In this document: positions 10,566 to 20,716 of the stretch, piece after piece
How the letters are laid out: every line of letters begins with the position of its first letter
Numbering within the stretch: the stretch's first letter is position 1
From: Sergeia podlipaevii
Taxonomy: Eukaryota; Euglenozoa; Kinetoplastea; Trypanosomatida; Trypanosomatidae
Direction: 5' to 3'
DNA length: 64,000 nt
Assembly (NCBI GenBank): GCA_030849805.1
Contig: JASANZ010002200.1
Location: 1 to 64,000 of the forward strand
Position numbers and translations under genes: made by a program
The notes under the pieces: generated by a model
Told to the model about the DNA's origin: nothing
The model's input: only the letters and a program-made list of their open reading frames with translations
Database searches by the model: none

Positions 10566-11574
10566 CAAACAGAAAAGGAAAAAAAAATAGAACAAATGCG
10601 TACGCTATTTAAAATAAAAATGTAGAGGCGGAATTTTAAAAAAAAGTATTGATGGACAATAAAGGAAGATAAGCTTTAGCCTCCTCCTCAAAGTTGAAGA
10701 GTAATAGAAGTCCTATACGAGAGTATCGGCTCTCTCACATGTATATTGATATGTTTCTTTCCTCTTCTCATCCAAAAGAATCAAGGCTCAAGTCAAACAT
10801 AAACACAACACTCAGCTCCCCTCTTTTTCTTGTACTTTCTCATTCATCATTTTGTGAAAAAAACAGGCAAAAAAAAGAAGAAAAAGAAAACATGATTAAA
10901 CAGAGAAGAGAACAACAAAAAAAGATGACCCCAGTTGATTTACAGTGTACAACCAAAACAAACAAACAAAAAAAAAGAGGAAAGAGAAGGCAAGAAGACC
11001 TTAAAGAAAAAGGAAGGAGGAGGGGACGTGGAAGGAGTCTATTGATTCCAAAACTAAATGTGCATTCACACACACACACTTGTATATATGTACTGATTTT
11101 TATGGAAGGACACTTGTTGAGGATATAGAGTAGGGAGATTAAAAAAAGATACAGATGGATAGATAATGTACAGCAAAGGAAGAATAAAAAGCAATACAAT
11201 ACAATCACATCTCATCATCACCCACTGGAGAGAAAGAGAGAGGGAGAAGAGAGAAGAGGAAAGAAAACAACAACAACAACAAGGAGTATAAAGCGTATAT
11301 AAGCTTCTCCGTGCACACACCTACACACACACACAGAATGATATACGAGGGCAATAGAAAAGCAACAAAACTAACAAAAAATAAAAAGCTGTGCGATACA
11401 ATAAGAACAAATACTACTACATCAACATCCCATTATCTCGCTTGTGCTATACATGTAAACATATTCCCCTTTCCTTCTTTCTTTCTCTCTCTCTCTCTCT
11501 CATTCTCCCTTATTTGATTGCTTATGTGTGCCTGCCTACATTTGAGGAGGGGGGGGGGACAGAAATGTGGTCTT
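10566..11574. other. Intergenic spacer, 1.0 kb
   Basis: A-rich and CA/TC-rich low-complexity sequence, with a TC repeat near 11487-11500 and a run of ten G at 11549-11558 just beyond the stop of the 1421-residue gene. The Lys/Arg-rich plus-strand frame and Phe/Leu/Cys-rich minus-strand frames are low-complexity and were not called. Confidence 0.65.
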
Positions 11575-14500
11575 TCAGTGAGAAGCTTGCTTTACACTTG
11601 CGCTTAGACTGCGAGGTGGGCGGCCTCCTAGCGGACTTCCATGCAAGCTCCAACAGGAGTTTGAGTGAGAGCTGTGCTGGTGGTGGTGGCGGTTGTGGTG
11701 ATGCGGGCTATGTTGGCGGTGCTTGATGCGGTTCTGAGAAGGAGATCGCATGAACGTTGTCGTCGGCAGCGGTCGCTCACTCTTCTCCTCAGGATCAGCA
11801 CTGAGGCTCGCCGGCGTACTTATCATCGATGAGGAAGATGAATGAACGCCGAGTGTGTCCTGTGTCACGTATGTGAGAGCGGTATTATCATCATCATCGT
11901 CCCCGGCTGGCCTTGCAAGCGACGGTGATGGTTGGCAATTTTCTCCATGTTGTGGTCCCATTCCTCTTTCATAGATCGTCACGGGTGGTGGACGGAGCTC
12001 CTCGCTCGAGCCGCTGATCCCCGCTGCAGCGAGGTTTGCAGGCATAGTAGCCTCCTGTCTCAAAGGGCCACTGTGCTCGCTTTCCAGTGAGTTGTCCAGT
12101 ACCCTGATGATGCTGCGGCCAGTAGAAGCTCCCGCAGCAGCGCTTACTATTGAGTCCGTTGTCGACTTCATAGTCTGAGGAGAAAAGAGTGAAGACGCTG
12201 AGGAGGATGCGTCAATGGCCGCCACTGCACGCGCAACGGCGGCAGCGACAGCGGCACCACCTCCTCTGCCACCTAAAACACGCTTATGTGCTTCATCATG
12301 GCGCTTTTCAACAGGGGCAGCAGCTACGTTTGATGCAGGAACAGCAGCAGCTGCGACGCTAGCCTCAGTGCGCTTGTCGCTACTGGGGAGTTCCATTTTC
12401 AGTGTAGGTCGTTGCTGCTGTTGCTGTTGCTCTCTCTCCACTGGCGGAGACTTCGTCATCGCTGGGTTGCCACTAGCGGGGCGTCGCGGCACGGCGGTGA
12501 GAGCAGCAGCGGTACTACCACCACCACCGCCGGCAGCAGTAGCAGCCGTGGGCACGTAGGATGAGTAAAGGGCCCTACTTATATGCTTAGGGTTTGCTGA
12601 TCTTTTTCTGCTGTCGCTGCTAAGACGAGTCTTCCGTGAGATGCTGTCGCGCGGGTCGACTACGACAGCTAACGTCGAGGGACGTGGTGGGTGATTTGAT
12701 GAAGTACAAGCGTGTTTATGGAGTGGGGGCTTGCTGCTGCTGTTGCCACCACCGCGGTCGCTATACTTGGAGTGCTGACTGCGACTCGTACGCGGCATCA
12801 ACGGTGTTGTGTAGCCCGATGGTCCAGCACTACTGTTGTTATTGCTCATCGCACTGGCGGGACGACCATGACGTGTTGGCACGTATGCCGCCGCCGCTGC
12901 TGCTGTTGTTGTTGCACCGCTCGCTCGGTTTACGTTAGCAGTTCTGGTGCTGGTCGAGAAGCAAGGTGTCGTGGCAGCGAAGGAGGCAAGTCCAAAAAAT
13001 GATCCTGGCCTTGGGGGTGCGGGAGCGTACATCGGAGGACGCACAGAGTGGCAGGTACGGTAGAGACGCACATCGCACTGTGGGCGGCTAAGGCGCTCAA
13101 AGGTGGCTTTGCGCACTGCATGCGGTACGGCAAATTCAGGCACACCACCGAGTTTAAACAGTGGACTGCTGTCTCCATCACCGTGACTCTGCCGCTGCCG
13201 GTGTTGTTGTTGCGGCAGCACATGCTTGGGATGCCGCCCTTGCTCGCGTGAGCGGCGCTGCATTGTCTCTAACTCGCCGAACGAGAGTGCATCCGAGTCC
13301 TCGCTGTTTGATGATCCTCTCGACTCTGAACGGAACGACGTGGACGAAACCGATGACGATGAGGAATGGTCTGGTGGTGGAAGCAGTTTGGACAGTTGAA
13401 CGTCCTTCATTGGCTCGTCCGCGATTTCAGCCCTGACAAACCACTCAAAGCGATTGATGGGGATTGTGTTCTTGCGCAACTCGTCGATCAAGCGTCGTGC
13501 GCGTGCTCTGGCAACCACAGAGGCAGTAATTTCATCTATGGGGCGTTCCTCTTTATAACGAGATTGTACTCGCTTTTTCCTCAGCGTAGTCTTAAGTGTG
13601 TTTTCGGGGTGGAGTTCCGCTGCTTGATGCTGAGCAGAAGAAGGCGCAGCCATGGATGTATCCCCCGTACTGAGCACTCTGCCTCCATCATTCAGCGCGG
13701 TGACGCCAGGTTTGTTTATGCTCCTGCCCATCGGAGGAAACGCCTTGCCGTTGCTGTTGCTGTTGCATTGCCCCCCTTCTCTCTGATTTAGCTGGTGCTG
13801 TCTGCTGTCCTCGCCTGCCCATTGCAGCTCCTCCCCATGAACGCCATTCCCGTACTGCTGTGCATGATGCTGAGATGAGAATGCGGAAGAAGAAAAAACC
13901 GCCGCCGCTGTTGGTACTGCGCTGGAGAACGTGAACCGCGAAGGCAGCGATCCAGCTCCTGACGCCCCTGCTACTGATGCTGCTGTTGCTGCTTTCGAGC
14001 GCTGAAAGGGCGACGACGCCGCTGCTGCGTACCTGTCGTGATCTGCAAGCGCCATCTCCAGCTCCTCAAAGGCACCTTCTGTTGCGGCCTCCACCATAAC
14101 TATGGAGCGGAGAAACCGCACCGTTGCGCTCGCCGCCACAGCATCACTTCTAGAAGAAAAAGAAGAAGGGTCTGACACGGCCAAGAACTTGGCGAGTTCA
14201 ACGGGGGCAAGCACCGCCAGCACCATTGCGAGCGTCGGCGCAGGCTTTGCAGGCACCGAAAACTGAAGGCGCCTCCGCTGCTGACAATTCTGATAGGGGT
14301 GATAATTATAATGATGATGAGGTGGGTGCGTGCTATCAAGCCTCGTGTCACAGGAGTTGCTGAACATGTCTATGCCGAACTCCGCGAGCTCTGCCTTCAC
14401 CACTTGTACTTGCTGTGACAGCAACTGCTGAAAGTCGCTGTGTAGCAGTATCCACTGAGACGGTGGCGCCACACCCATTCCCTGCCTCCCTCCTTCCAGT

Positions 14501-15840
14501 AATAGCTTCCTACGAAGCGCTGGCACGGAGGCTACCGCGGCTTGAGTACCCGTCGCGGCCGCCACCGCTAATGCACCCATTGTTGCAGTTGCGTGCTCTA
14601 GTATCGGAGCGGGGGGCATCTTCATCTCGTCGGCTCGCAAGCGCAGTATGTGAGCCCACATGTCTGACCTAAGCATGAGGTTCTCTGCCATGTTGGGTCC
14701 ACCACGCGGGGTAGTCATGGTGGTGGCCCCACAAGCCCGGAAAAGCGTCTTGAGGCTCTTGGCAGACGAAGAGCTGCCGGTACGAGTGTCCCTGTCGGAT
14801 TCTTTCTTCTCCGCTTTTACTAAGCGCCTATTACCTGAAGAGGAACCTGGCTGCTGCTGCTGTACTAGCGCAGGTGACAGTGGTGAAGGCGAAGTCTTGT
14901 TTGCCACGCGCGTGGATCCGGTCCCCCCTCCACTTTCTCCCTCCACGTGGCTCGGTGCAAGTGAATTAGAGCCCGATTGAAAAAGGCGCCGCTTGACAGT
15001 CACATCATTCTTCGCGCTTTCGGAACGGTCATTGGAATTATAATTATTATTGCCGCTTTGACCGTTGTGATATGGATTGTGGATCACCTTTGGACTTTCG
15101 CTCTCCTCTCGGTCCTGCTTGCTATTATTGGCGATGTTGGTGTTGCGATGTGAGCAGAAAAAGCCGGCGGCGCCGCCTTCGTCTGTCTCGCGCGCATTGA
15201 CATTGTTTGCTCGTGGATCGGTGCAAAGGGCGCCTACACCGCCGTTTCTCAGATCTCCACTATCGCCGTAGTTCGCGCCCTCTGGGGTATCATAACCATC
15301 ACCACTACCACTACTCTCTTCTTCCTCGCCGCCTTCATGTGTAAAGGAGCCCAAGGAAGAGACAGAGGGATGGGAAGCGTGCTGCTGCTGCTGTGTGGGC
15401 GTGTTTGCGGGCCGCTCCTTCCGCGCGGTGGCATCGCAGTGCGCTGGAGGGGAGTTCCCACCAATGGTGCTGATATCACCACGGCCTCCGCCGTCAAGAC
15501 TGGACATGCTAGCCAAGGAGACATCGCAGGCGCTGACCGAGTGCATGTGAGGGCAGTGCTGTGCACGCCATATCGCCTCCACAAGCTGCAGCCAGCACTT
15601 CGGCTGGAGTAAAGCGGAAAACTGAGCCTCACCACCAGCGCCGTGGGTGCCAGTCGCAAAGTATCTATCCACCTCTATTGATGCTGGAACAGAGAGGCCT
15701 AGTTGAGCGAGGGCGGCATGAAGGCTGTCGCGGGGCACACCGCCGTGCTGAAGATACACATGAAGGGCACTTTCCTTCTCTGAGTTGGTGAGAAATACGC
15801 CATCGGTGACGTAGTGATCGCCGGCCTCAGAACTGCTCAT
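11575..15840 (-). CDS. Large, mostly disordered protein of unknown function
   Basis: Protein of 1421 residues, not recognised. The first 110 residues look folded and helical (EKESALHVYLQHGG, LHAALAQLGLSVP), possibly an EF-hand-like or similar module without clear calcium loops. A second ordered block covers about 440-640. A short charged conserved-looking block lies near 757-810 (EERPIDEITASVVARAR followed by an Arg/Leu helix). Another near 920-950 reads RLYRTCHSVRPPMYAP and runs into a Pro-rich stretch. The remainder is Ser, Gly, Asn, Gln and His-rich, with poly-Gln, poly-Ala and a His-rich tail. The start at 15840 (MSSSEAG) is the first ATG after a good polypyrimidine-AG site; the longer frame starts at TTG. 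Such architecture is common for kinetoplastid cytoskeletal or signalling proteins, but no function is claimed. Confidence 0.85.
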   Translation of the reverse strand: MSSSEAGDHYVTDGVFLTNSEKESALHVYLQHGGVPRDSLHAALAQLGLSVPASIEVDRYFATGTHGAGGEAQFSALLQPKCWLQLVEAIWRAQHCPHMHSVSACDVSLASMSSLDGGGRGDISTIGGNSPPAHCDATARKERPANTPTQQQQHASHPSVSSLGSFTHEGGEEEESSGSGDGYDTPEGANYGDSGDLRNGGVGALCTDPRANNVNARETDEGGAAGFFCSHRNTNIANNSKQDREESESPKVIHNPYHNGQSGNNNYNSNDRSESAKNDVTVKRRLFQSGSNSLAPSHVEGESGGGTGSTRVANKTSPSPLSPALVQQQQPGSSSGNRRLVKAEKKESDRDTRTGSSSSAKSLKTLFRACGATTMTTPRGGPNMAENLMLRSDMWAHILRLRADEMKMPPAPILEHATATMGALAVAAATGTQAAVASVPALRRKLLLEGGRQGMGVAPPSQWILLHSDFQQLLSQQVQVVKAELAEFGIDMFSNSCDTRLDSTHPPHHHYNYHPYQNCQQRRRLQFSVPAKPAPTLAMVLAVLAPVELAKFLAVSDPSSFSSRSDAVAASATVRFLRSIVMVEAATEGAFEELEMALADHDRYAAAASSPFQRSKAATAASVAGASGAGSLPSRFTFSSAVPTAAAVFSSSAFSSQHHAQQYGNGVHGEELQWAGEDSRQHQLNQREGGQCNSNSNGKAFPPMGRSINKPGVTALNDGGRVLSTGDTSMAAPSSAQHQAAELHPENTLKTTLRKKRVQSRYKEERPIDEITASVVARARARRLIDELRKNTIPINRFEWFVRAEIADEPMKDVQLSKLLPPPDHSSSSSVSSTSFRSESRGSSNSEDSDALSFGELETMQRRSREQGRHPKHVLPQQQHRQRQSHGDGDSSPLFKLGGVPEFAVPHAVRKATFERLSRPQCDVRLYRTCHSVRPPMYAPAPPRPGSFFGLASFAATTPCFSTSTRTANVNRASGATTTAAAAAAYVPTRHGRPASAMSNNNSSAGPSGYTTPLMPRTSRSQHSKYSDRGGGNSSSKPPLHKHACTSSNHPPRPSTLAVVVDPRDSISRKTRLSSDSRKRSANPKHISRALYSSYVPTAATAAGGGGGSTAAALTAVPRRPASGNPAMTKSPPVEREQQQQQQRPTLKMELPSSDKRTEASVAAAAVPASNVAAAPVEKRHDEAHKRVLGGRGGGAAVAAAVARAVAAIDASSSASSLFSPQTMKSTTDSIVSAAAGASTGRSIIRVLDNSLESEHSGPLRQEATMPANLAAAGISGSSEELRPPPVTIYERGMGPQHGENCQPSPSLARPAGDDDDDNTALTYVTQDTLGVHSSSSSMISTPASLSADPEEKSERPLPTTTFMRSPSQNRIKHRQHSPHHHNRHHHQHSSHSNSCWSLHGSPLGGRPPRSLSASVKQASH

Positions 15841-16834
15841 TTTCACGTGAGTAGATAACGCTGTCAAGTAGCAAAAAAAAATAAAAAAAATAATAATGAA
15901 TATTTCTAGATATATATAGAGAGGATAACACCTAAGAAAAAAAAAAAAAAGATACAAGTGATAATGGTAATCCAAAACTTGATCAACACGACACAATTCT
16001 AAAAGTGAGCTTCTTTTTCAACTTTTTTTTCCCTTGCCTCTTCTGCCAACTAGTGCAACGACACTTACACAGTCCAAAAAAGAAAAGAAGAAGAAGAGTC
16101 AAAGCGCGCACACACTTGTGTTTCTAGGCACGTGTCTATATATGAGTGTGTGTGTGTGTGTTTGTGTAGATTTCGCTGCTATGAATATGTTGTCTGCTTT
16201 CTTTCCCACCTTCACCCACTCACTCACACACTCACACACACAAACTCACGCACGTCCGCACTTGGACAAAGGAAGAAAATAGAGTACAGAGTATAGATGA
16301 TACTGCTCTTTTCAAGGCGTTGTGTGAGTGTGCGCGCGCTTCTAAGGGTACGAATGTAGAAAGGGATGCGCAGCAAAATGCAACGTCGCCACCTTTCAAA
16401 GGTACATATTGAAAAGGAGAAGGATGAGAAAAGATAAGAAAAAAGGAAAAAGAAAAAAGAGAGAGCAGAGGAAACAGTGCATTTTTGCTTGCAACTCGCA
16501 CACACAAGCATGAAAGCAAGAAACGAAAGAAAAAGAGAGGTGCGCTTTCTTTTCCCTTTCTTGTTTAAAGCGCGAGCGGACACTCAAGTCTAAATAAGAC
16601 CGAGGTTGTTCAATCATTAATTTCTTTGTGGTGGTTGATGTAATTATTAAAAGATCAGCGATGGTTTAGCAAAACAACAACAAAAAAAGCATTATTCTTC
16701 TTTAGCACGGTTTAGACGTGATTGAGCTCAACTAAAAATGACATCATATGCGTTCAGCCCAGAGTCCCTCAGCAGAGAAAGGAAGAAAGAAAGAGAGTTG
16801 AGCAAAGGCAAAAAAAAGGGCAAAATAAATCTGT
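15841..16834. other. Intergenic spacer, 1.0 kb
   Basis: Holds the acceptor of the 1421-residue gene and the 3' untranslated region of the PDCD2-like gene. It includes A-runs near 15873-15950, a TG repeat near 16146-16160, CA repeats near 16220-16245 and a long polypurine stretch near 16410-16475. No convincing gene. Confidence 0.65.
15861..15890 (-). promoter_or_regulatory. Predicted trans-splice acceptor of the 1421-residue protein gene
   Basis: The minus strand reads two T-rich runs, then GCTACTTGACAG, with the AG about 20 bases before the ATG at 15840. This supports that ATG over the upstream TTG frame. Confidence 0.55.
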
Positions 16835-18055
16835 CTATGACTTCTCCGCAGTGACGTCAGCAGCCACCTCCGCAAGTTCTGATTCCTTCTCCTTCTCCTC
16901 CTCCTCTTCATCATCATCATCAATGATCTCCATCATGTGGCGCAAATCCCTGCGCGTGCCCTCCTCTGACTGCCTATCATCTCTCAGTGTGGGCTGCTCC
17001 TCCACACACAGCACCTCCTTGCGCACGTAGACACCCTTCTGCGAGGCTGCGCAGTTGCGAGAGCACGTGTACACCGTTGCAGTACCAAAGTCCACGCCAT
17101 CATCGCCGCTTGTAACAGCGGAGGAAGAGGTGGTGGCCGAGGTCGAAGTCGTTGCTGTTGCTGTCGTGGTGCTGCATCCCTCAGTAGTGCCCGCTTTCTC
17201 CTTGGCCGTCACGTACTGCCGCACACGTAAGAAGTAAAGCACAGTAGGCATCACCTGCAGCTCATGGACGAGCGCAGCGCCGCAGTGTGAGCACGCAGGA
17301 ATGCTGTGGAAGCGTTTCACCTTCTCCGGGTTGATGAAGAGCGGCCTTTGGGTCTTCTTCTCTGCGCCAGTGCTGCTGCCTCCGCTGCGTTGATGATAAC
17401 GGAGGACTTGCGTCGGCGCGCGCGCGATGCGAGAGCGGAGCTTCTCATAGTAGTAGTCCACCTTCTTGTCCTTGAGATCGACACTAGCCTCTAGCTCCTT
17501 GATCTCATCCTCGCTCATGCCCCCACCGTTCTTGGCATTCTCCTCTGCCATGCGAATCATCTCTTGTTCAATATCGGTTGGCACCACCACCTCCTTATCA
17601 GGCTCCTCCTCGATGTACACAAAACACGGTGGAAAGGTATTGTGTGGCAGCTCCTCTGGCAGCAGAGCGTCTGTCTGTATGACGGTGTCCTCCTCATCCT
17701 CTGCCTCCTCGCAAGCCTGTTCATCCTCGCTGTCCACCTGCACTGTGAAGGCAACCCAGCTGCTGCTTGGCTGTGACGCGCAGGAAGCTGAGTTGCAGCA
17801 CAAAACATAGAGCATCCTGTTATGCGGCTGGTGAGGGCTCAGACCAAAGGTGAGGGGGCTATATGCTTGAAGCAAGAGAAACATCTTGTGCCCGCACACT
17901 CCACAGCGCGACCAGCTGTCAATCTGAGCCAGCTGTGCCTCCGTGAGCTCAGGAAGATAGATGGGAGTGCCGCCAATCTTTGTTTCAGAGGTGAGTTGAT
18001 CTCTATCGAGAGACATGTAGCCGTCGAAGAGGCCTAGCAGCATTTCATCTTGCAT
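16835..18055 (-). CDS. PDCD2/TSR4-family ribosome assembly factor
   Basis: Protein of 406 residues. The N terminus carries the family pattern KIGGTPIYLPEL (about 26-37), then C51/C54 (CGVCG), a Q-AYSPL segment and C86/C87...C92 (LYVLCCNSASC). The middle has the FPPCFVYIEEEP block (141-152) followed by acidic and charged helices. The C-terminal PDCD2_C domain has C255/C258 and the QVMPTVLYFLRV core (267-278), then a Ser/Thr/Ala insertion and the closing YTCSRNC pair (C331/C335). Family members act as chaperones for ribosomal protein uS5 and in late 40S maturation; that role here is inferred from homology. The first ATG is at 18055; the longer frame upstream begins with TTG. All expected cysteine pairs are present. 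Confidence 0.93.
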   Translation of the reverse strand: MQDEMLLGLFDGYMSLDRDQLTSETKIGGTPIYLPELTEAQLAQIDSWSRCGVCGHKMFLLLQAYSPLTFGLSPHQPHNRMLYVLCCNSASCASQPSSSWVAFTVQVDSEDEQACEEAEDEEDTVIQTDALLPEELPHNTFPPCFVYIEEEPDKEVVVPTDIEQEMIRMAEENAKNGGGMSEDEIKELEASVDLKDKKVDYYYEKLRSRIARAPTQVLRYHQRSGGSSTGAEKKTQRPLFINPEKVKRFHSIPACSHCGAALVHELQVMPTVLYFLRVRQYVTAKEKAGTTEGCSTTTATATTSTSATTSSSAVTSGDDGVDFGTATVYTCSRNCAASQKGVYVRKEVLCVEEQPTLRDDRQSEEGTRRDLRHMMEIIDDDDEEEEEKEKESELAEVAADVTAEKS

Positions 18056-19155
18056 TTCTCTCCCTTCTTGTGTGTATGTATGTGTGCTGCTGCTGCTGTT
18101 TTTGATCTGTTGCGATTGAGAGTGCAATTCTAAATGTACAACAGGAGAAAGAAAAAAGAAAGAAGGGGATAAAAGTTGGTTGGTGTACGCAAGAAACAGA
18201 TGTCCACAATTGAATTCATCAAGGTGTTCTTTCGTGTGTGTGTAAGTAGGAAGGAATCCGCTCTCTCTTTTTTTTCTCGCCTTTGTTTTTGTAAAGAAAA
18301 AAAAAGCAAGGCGTTCTCGCTTCATCCACGCATGGAGATCCAAAAATCTTGGATTTTATCAAGCAACTAATGTCCAACACACTCACTCACACACACACAA
18401 ACAGACACACAGACACACATTCGCGTAAAGAAAAAAAAAAAAAGACTTCCCCTCCACTGCCGCCCTCAGTCTCTCTTTTTTTTTCTGTCCCTTTCTATCT
18501 GACCCGCTTTCTCCTGCTTATTCCTTCTCTCCCTCCTATCCTTTGCAAGTAAGTCACAATATATATATATATATATGTATATATACTGTTGCTCTACCGT
18601 AAGCACATGCGTACTGCTAGTCATCAATGCGTGTAGATAAATAAATATGTAAGCACATATGCCAACCCACCACATCCTCTGCCTCCCTAGAAGATGTGGC
18701 CATCATGCATGCTTTATGCCTTGATGAAAATGTGCTTTGCATTTCTTTTTTTTGAATGAGTGTGTAGTTGCCATTACCATTGAGTGAAGCAGGGAAAGAG
18801 AGCATGTGTAAGTACCATATATATATATATATGCATTGCATCACTAAAGGGGGGGGGAATTATAATTGTAGTAAGGCAAAATGCAAAGACAACTAATACG
18901 CAACACCAGAAGATAGCAATGATATGAATACATGAGAGCCATTAAGAAAGAAAGCATTATCCCGCTCGTCCATACTCGTAAAAGAAAACTCCCTTTTTTC
19001 TTTTTTGAAAGGAGCAAGAGAGAGAAAAAAAAAAAGTTCGCACCCTCACTGAAGTTTGCGTACGCTTGCTCCTCCTCCCCCCTTTCTTCTTTCCTCCCAC
19101 ATTCATTTTCTATTTTCTTTCTGTTGTTCGTCTGCTTGTTTGCTTGTTGTTTGTT
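18056..19155. other. Intergenic spacer, 1.1 kb
   Basis: Leader of the PDCD2-like gene and 3' untranslated region of the EF-hand membrane protein gene. It contains CA repeats near 18385-18420, TA repeats near 18560-18576 and 18818-18832, and a G-run near 18850. Nothing gene-like was seen. Confidence 0.65.
18130..18169 (-). promoter_or_regulatory. Predicted trans-splice acceptor of the PDCD2-like gene
   Basis: A strong C/T tract on the minus strand (complement of about 18142-18169) is followed by TACATTTAG, giving a leader of about 75 bases before the ATG at 18055. Confidence 0.6.
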
Positions 19156-20184
19156 TTAGATGAGGACAGTGTTGGAAAGCACATTCAGCGTGCCCTCAAC
19201 CATGCGAAGCGGGAGAAGAATGAGGTTCATTGGAAAAGGCAGACCATCGTGGTGGGCCATCTGCCAGAAGAAGCCCACAGCTGCCACAACCCCCACCAAG
19301 ACCCTCGCCTTTGGGCTGTCAATGGTGATATCTTCTTCAAGCAGACCCTTGTCACGCGCCAGACGTATCGAACGGGTGACGAAGAGATGAGCACCGCACA
19401 GCGAGCAGTGCAAAGTGTTAATCACGCTGCACAACACCATCGCAGCGGCAACGCTGACGGTCTGAAAGAAAGTTATTGCAATCATATTAGCCCACTTGCG
19501 CAGCTCAGGCGGGAGGTTATCACTCAAATGCTTCTCAAGAGGAATGTACTGCTGAGCCATCTGGGCAATAGAGGTACCCAGCGTGAGTACCCGGGCAAAG
19601 CGAACCTTGAGAGACGCAATCACGGACATAATTGCAGCAGCGATCGTGCGAGCAGCACTCTTCACCTCATTCAGGTCCACCGTACGCACAAATAGTGCGA
19701 CCTTGCGAGAGAAAAGCTCAGACTTGTTAATCTCCAGAACATCCGCGATGCCATTGCCGTCCTTGTCAAGGGCGTCATCCTTCCTGTTCTCCTCTACGGC
19801 GACCTCGTAGTGACGCTGCAGTGTAGCGTAGGACTCCTTGAGATCGTCCCAGCACAATAACCGCACCGCCTCCAGTGCAGTGGGCAGCATCGTGAAGTAG
19901 CCACCGAAGAAGCAAAGCATAAGACCAATCACAATTGGTACGTACTCATCCAGGTTGCGCTTCACAGCCTGCTCCTTGAAACTTTGAATGTAAGGCTGGC
20001 ACTTCTCAATGTAAGGAGCCACCGTATCCATCACTGTGGTGGCATCCTGGGCAATCATGTTCGCAGCGTTTAAGATGGGCTTAGAGCTGGGATACTTCTC
20101 GTCAAGTTGCGCGAAGATGCGGTTGAAGATGCCTGAGGACGTCTTGGAGACGTCCTCAGGGAGTGCTTTTGACTTGATACCCAT
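19156..20184 (-). CDS. Multi-span membrane protein with an EF-hand loop
   Basis: Protein of 342 residues, family not named with confidence. Hydrophobic segments lie at about 83-104, 232-256, 294-310 and possibly 317-332, with amphipathic helices between. A textbook EF-hand loop sits at 140-151 (DKDGNGIADVLE), with Asp or Asn at positions 1, 3, 5 and 9, Gly at 6, Ile at 7 and Glu at 12, so calcium binding is plausible. It lies between the first and later spans and is followed by a Lys-rich helix. No signal peptide is evident; the N terminus is soluble and helical. The first ATG at 20184 is used. I infer a calcium-responsive organelle or plasma-membrane protein; its activity is unknown. Composition is even, without the low-complexity tracts common in neighbouring genes, which suggests strong conservation. 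Confidence 0.85.
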   Translation of the reverse strand: MGIKSKALPEDVSKTSSGIFNRIFAQLDEKYPSSKPILNAANMIAQDATTVMDTVAPYIEKCQPYIQSFKEQAVKRNLDEYVPIVIGLMLCFFGGYFTMLPTALEAVRLLCWDDLKESYATLQRHYEVAVEENRKDDALDKDGNGIADVLEINKSELFSRKVALFVRTVDLNEVKSAARTIAAAIMSVIASLKVRFARVLTLGTSIAQMAQQYIPLEKHLSDNLPPELRKWANMIAITFFQTVSVAAAMVLCSVINTLHCSLCGAHLFVTRSIRLARDKGLLEEDITIDSPKARVLVGVVAAVGFFWQMAHHDGLPFPMNLILLPLRMVEGTLNVLSNTVLI

Positions 20185-20716
20185 TGTGTGTGAGTGTCAA
20201 GTGTTTTCCTTTATATGTATTCCTTCTCCTCTACTCTCCTTTCAGTAGATTTCAGTGTGATAAAGAGTGTGCTAATGATCACACACACACACACACGCAG
20301 AGGCAAAAAAAGAAACGGGTAAAGAAAAAAAAGGATGAAGCCCAGTGGACAACAGAAATATATATATATAAGTCCCAAGGAATGTATCGTAAATGCAGTA
20401 GAGTTTAAGAATACCAACATGACGAGCAACAAGGTACAAAATATATCATCATCATCTTTTTTTTCTTTTCTTTTCTTTTTGGTTGCCAGATCTTTTGTGA
20501 AACAAAGAGTAAAAATGAAACCAGTAAACTGGAAATGTACAACAGAAATGATTAAAAAAAAAAAGGAATATGATCCACCAAAGTAAAAGGAACAGAGATA
20601 GACAGACAGAGAGAGAGAGAGAGCATTCCTCTTTTCACTTTCATCATAATGTATAATGCAGTTAACAATAATAATAATAATAGTCGCAACAATACAAAAA
20701 AAAAAAGGTTCAGTCA
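20185..20716. other. Intergenic spacer, 0.5 kb
   Basis: Contains a CA repeat near 20279-20296, a polypurine tract near 20300-20335 (polypyrimidine on the transcribed strand, with a possible acceptor AG near 20272), an AG repeat near 20609-20622 and AAT units near 20669-20682. No gene seen. Confidence 0.65.

Noticed and set aside
19066..19695. Plus-strand open frame of 209 codons overlapping the EF-hand membrane protein
   Set aside because: It starts in low-complexity spacer and then runs antisense to the membrane protein; no independent protein features.
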